Source: SAR92 bacterium BACL16 MAG-120619-bin48 (lineage in GTDB: Bacteria > Pseudomonadota > Gammaproteobacteria > Pseudomonadales > Porticoccaceae). Taken from it: a stretch of DNA of 64,000 bases. The stretch covers positions 26,001-90,000 of the forward strand of contig LIDE01000015.1 in NCBI GenBank assembly GCA_001438605.1. The letters run 5' to 3'. The translations under genes were made by a program, and so were the position numbers. Shown one piece after another: positions 61,711-64,000 of this stretch. Under the pieces are notes generated by a model that saw only the letters and a list, made by a program, of their open reading frames with translations, was not told the DNA's origin and did not search any database. The stretch's first letter is position 1; each line of letters starts with the position of its first letter.

Positions 61711-63921
61711 TTAAAGTTCCTGTGGATCGACGTCAATGCTCCAGCGCACGGAATTCGCTTTCTTGAGTTTTTCCAATTGCGCGCACAGCGTCGCCAGTAG
61801 CTGTTGCAACTCTCCGCGCTGGCCGGCACTGATCTGTAAAAGATAGCGGTAGCGGCCCGCGCGTTTCTCCATCAGGGCCGGCAGCGGCCCCAAATAGCTC
61901 AGCTGGGGGGAAGGGCAGGCAATGGCCTCTGCCGCACGTCGCGCGTCCTGCAAAAATGCTTCAGCGTCTCTGGCCTGAGGGCTCTCGGCGCGGATTACGG
62001 CGAGTTGGCTGAAAGGTGGCAGTTGTGCGAGGCCGCGCTGACTTAACAACAGGTTGGCATAGCTGCTATAGCCCTCTGTGATCAATAACTCCAGCAGTGG
62101 ATGCTGTGGTTGATGTGTCTGTACAATCACTTTGCCGGCAATCTTGCCCCTGCCACTGCGTCCAGCGACCTGAATCAGCAACTGCCCTAAACGCTCATGG
62201 CTGCGAAAATCAGCGCTGAACAAACCGCTGTCGGCATCCAGAATAGCGACCAAGGTGATATTGGCAAAATGATGACCTTTGGCCAGCATCTGAGTGCCTA
62301 TCAGAATGCAGGGTTGGCCGCTGTCCACCGTGTCGATAACAGTTTGCATAGCCCCCTTGTTGCGCGTGCTGTCGCGATCTACGCGCAGCACAGGGATCTC
62401 TGGAAACAGGCCCTGTAGAAACGCTTCGCTGCGCTCGGTACCCTCGCCAGCGGAGACTAAATGGTGACTCTGACAGTTTGGGCACGCAGGAACAATTCGC
62501 TGCTGATATTGGCAGTGATGACACATCAACAGTCCGCGAGAGCGGTGCACGGTCAGGCGCGCATCGCAACTTTTACACTCGGCAACCCAGCCGCATTGAT
62601 GGCACAGCATCGTGGGCGCAAAGCCGCGGCGATTGAGAAAAACGAGTACTTGCTGCTTATTTGTCAGCGTTTCTCGGATAGCCTTCAAGGTCGACTGGGC
62701 AACACCACACTCAGCGACATCGGTTTTTAGATCAACAATCCGCCAGTTCGGCTGCGAGGCGTTGCCCGCGCGGGTCGTCAGTCGAAGATGCTGGTAGCGT
62801 CCACTGTGGCAGTTGTTGAGTGATTCCAGTGACGGAGTTGCCGACCCCAGAATCACGGGAATATTTTCCTGTTTTGCACGAATAACGGCGAGATCTCGCG
62901 CGGAATAGCGAAATCCCTCCTGCTGTTTGTAGGACGGGTCGTGCTCTTCGTCGACAATAATCAGCCCCGGCGTTTGCAGCGGTGTAAACACTGCAGAGCG
63001 CGTGCCGAGAACAATTTTTGCAGCGCCCGACTGCGCAGCGGCCCACGCATCGAGCCGGGCCTTGTCGGTCATAGCAGAATGCAGAGTAACCAGCGGCACA
63101 TTGAAGCGGTCGCGAAAGCGTTTTTCGGTTTGTGGTGTGAGGCTGATTTCAGGAATCAGGACTAACGCCTGACGGCCATAGCGAAGTATCTGCTCAATGC
63201 ACTGCAGGTAGATTTCTGTTTTGCCGCTGCCGGTCACACCATCGAGCAGCCAAGTATTAAATCCATGGCATTCGATTTGGTCCATGGCGATTTGTTGCGA
63301 GGCGTGTAAATTCAGCGCAGGTTCTTTAAGCAGTTGCGCCTCCTCGGCCGGCTGCGGCTGCAGCGACACAGCTTCAATCAAGCCTTTGGCCTGCAACTGT
63401 TTTAACAGGGCGGCACTGTAGCGAGTCACTAAGTCGTCATGGCGGAGCGGTGCCTCTGTCAACAGATCAGCCATCAACGCTTTTTGCTTGGGAGAGCGCT
63501 TGAGAGAATCGGGGCCAAGCCCCAAACCTAATAAACTCGGTTGCCAGTGAGGTACATGGTTGACCGCGGGCAGTGGGGTGGCCCGTCGCAATAGCACTGG
63601 CAGGGTGCTGTGCAGTGCGTCACCGATCGGGTGCTGATAATAGTTGGCTGCCCAGATAAAAAGCTTGAAGAGTGATTCCGGCAGAAGTGGCTGTTGATCA
63701 ATGACCGCCGCGATGGGTTTGAGTTTATCGATGCTGAACGCACTAGTGTCCACACAGTCGATAACTAGGCCGACAACATGGCGTTTGCCAAAGGGAATCG
63801 ACACTCTGCAGCCCCGCAGTGGCGGTGTGCTCTGCAGGTTGTCGGGCACGAGATAATCGAATGTGCGGCGCAGCGGTGAGGGTACCGCGACGCGAACAAT
63901 TAAAGGCTTTGAATCCGCCAT
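61711..63921 (-). CDS. priA: Primosomal replication restart helicase PriA
   Basis: A 736-residue superfamily 2 helicase that reloads the replisome at stalled forks. The N-terminal DNA-binding domain (RVAVPSPLRRTFDYLVP) is followed by Walker A LLDGVTGSGKTEIYLQ, the Walker B DEEH in IIVDEEHDPSYK, and the zinc cluster CHQCGWVAECKSCDARLT/CHHCQYQQRIVPACPNCQ, all intact. Length is normal for the family. Shares its upstream region with a plus-strand promoter leading out of the window, probably toward rpmE as in related genomes. Confidence 0.96.
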   Translation of the reverse strand: MADSKPLIVRVAVPSPLRRTFDYLVPDNLQSTPPLRGCRVSIPFGKRHVVGLVIDCVDTSAFSIDKLKPIAAVIDQQPLLPESLFKLFIWAANYYQHPIGDALHSTLPVLLRRATPLPAVNHVPHWQPSLLGLGLGPDSLKRSPKQKALMADLLTEAPLRHDDLVTRYSAALLKQLQAKGLIEAVSLQPQPAEEAQLLKEPALNLHASQQIAMDQIECHGFNTWLLDGVTGSGKTEIYLQCIEQILRYGRQALVLIPEISLTPQTEKRFRDRFNVPLVTLHSAMTDKARLDAWAAAQSGAAKIVLGTRSAVFTPLQTPGLIIVDEEHDPSYKQQEGFRYSARDLAVIRAKQENIPVILGSATPSLESLNNCHSGRYQHLRLTTRAGNASQPNWRIVDLKTDVAECGVAQSTLKAIRETLTNKQQVLVFLNRRGFAPTMLCHQCGWVAECKSCDARLTVHRSRGLLMCHHCQYQQRIVPACPNCQSHHLVSAGEGTERSEAFLQGLFPEIPVLRVDRDSTRNKGAMQTVIDTVDSGQPCILIGTQMLAKGHHFANITLVAILDADSGLFSADFRSHERLGQLLIQVAGRSGRGKIAGKVIVQTHQPQHPLLELLITEGYSSYANLLLSQRGLAQLPPFSQLAVIRAESPQARDAEAFLQDARRAAEAIACPSPQLSYLGPLPALMEKRAGRYRYLLQISAGQRGELQQLLATLCAQLEKLKKANSVRWSIDVDPQEL

Positions 63922-63941
63922 AATAAAGTTGAGAATTCCTT

Positions 63942-63969
63942 TTGTAACCGAGTTTATTTCTGCTAGAAT
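63942..63969 (+). promoter_or_regulatory. Outward promoter at the window end
   Basis: TTGTAA (63942-63947), 16-base spacer ending in TGC, then TAGAAT (63964-63969): an extended -10 promoter on the plus strand, divergent from priA. In relatives the divergent gene is rpmE (ribosomal protein L31); its coding region is outside the window, so this is only an expectation. Confidence 0.55.
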
Positions 63970-64000
63970 CCGCGCTCTTTAGAAATGGCCTGCCGTGCCA

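Overview
This window looks like chromosomal DNA of a marine-type gammaproteobacterium, probably near Cellvibrionales (Spongiibacteraceae, Halieaceae or Porticoccaceae). That placement is inferred from gene content: a split B12-dependent ribonucleotide reductase (NrdJa/NrdJb), a PriA/SPOR gene order like that of Pseudomonas relatives, a TonB-dependent receptor, and many secreted peptidases. I saw no rRNA, tRNA, CRISPR array, insertion sequence or phage gene. Coding density is high and base composition looks even throughout.

Layout. (1) 1-13.9 kb is a catabolic island: the tail of a medium-chain reductase, an SDR and a GFA-family protein on the plus strand. A long minus-strand series follows, encoding E1 alpha, E1 beta, E2 and E3 of a 2-oxoacid dehydrogenase complex, a DUF35 OB-fold protein, an SCP2/Ltp2-like thiolase, a Rieske oxygenase alpha subunit, a Rieske ferredoxin and a medium-chain reductase. 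A putidaredoxin-type ferredoxin, an FAD-dependent ferredoxin reductase and an AraC-type regulator lie upstream of it. (2) 14.2-22.3 kb is the propionyl-CoA to succinyl-CoA route (methylmalonyl-CoA mutase, PccB, PccA, MeaB), then an Nramp-like transporter whose metal ligands are changed. (3) 22.4-25.8 kb holds nrdJb and nrdJa, with a NrdR-box pair and a perfect DnaA box in the promoter. (4) 25.8-27.8 kb is a stand-alone trpB-trpA pair of divergent sequence type. (5) 27.9-41.2 kb is a tight 13-gene minus-strand envelope operon, the most novel part of the window. It holds a TolQ/MotA-like channel, two paralogous single-TM proteins with an ExbD-like buried Asp followed by a coiled coil and a vWA domain, a PEGA-repeat protein with a catalytically dead FGE domain, TPR proteins (one with a TonB-C-like end), three lipoproteins, a secreted protein, a small exported protein, an M48 protease and a parvulin-like protein. 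(6) 41.5-46.7 kb holds a CoA transferase, M20 and M28 hydrolases and an NhaC antiporter. (7) 46.7-61 kb is polyamine-flavoured: an AsnC regulator divergent from an ornithine-type decarboxylase, a DUF885 peptidase, a SpuC-like aminotransferase, a PuuD-like hydrolase, a TonB-dependent receptor, a TPR-sulfotransferase, a YtcJ-like amidohydrolase and a PuuA-like glutamine synthetase homologue. (8) 61-64 kb holds a SPOR protein, priA and a promoter reading out of the window.

How the parts fit (inference). Island 1 could oxidise a ring or side chain and release propionyl-CoA by a retro-aldol step, and the neighbouring operon would carry that to succinyl-CoA. The mutase and NrdJ both need adenosylcobalamin. 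The envelope operon reads as an ion-driven stator whose B subunits carry vWA domains instead of a peptidoglycan-binding or TonB-binding domain. A second, separate oddity is a set of short tandem repeats at gene 3' ends, found at four places, which look like repeated local duplications that include the stop codon.
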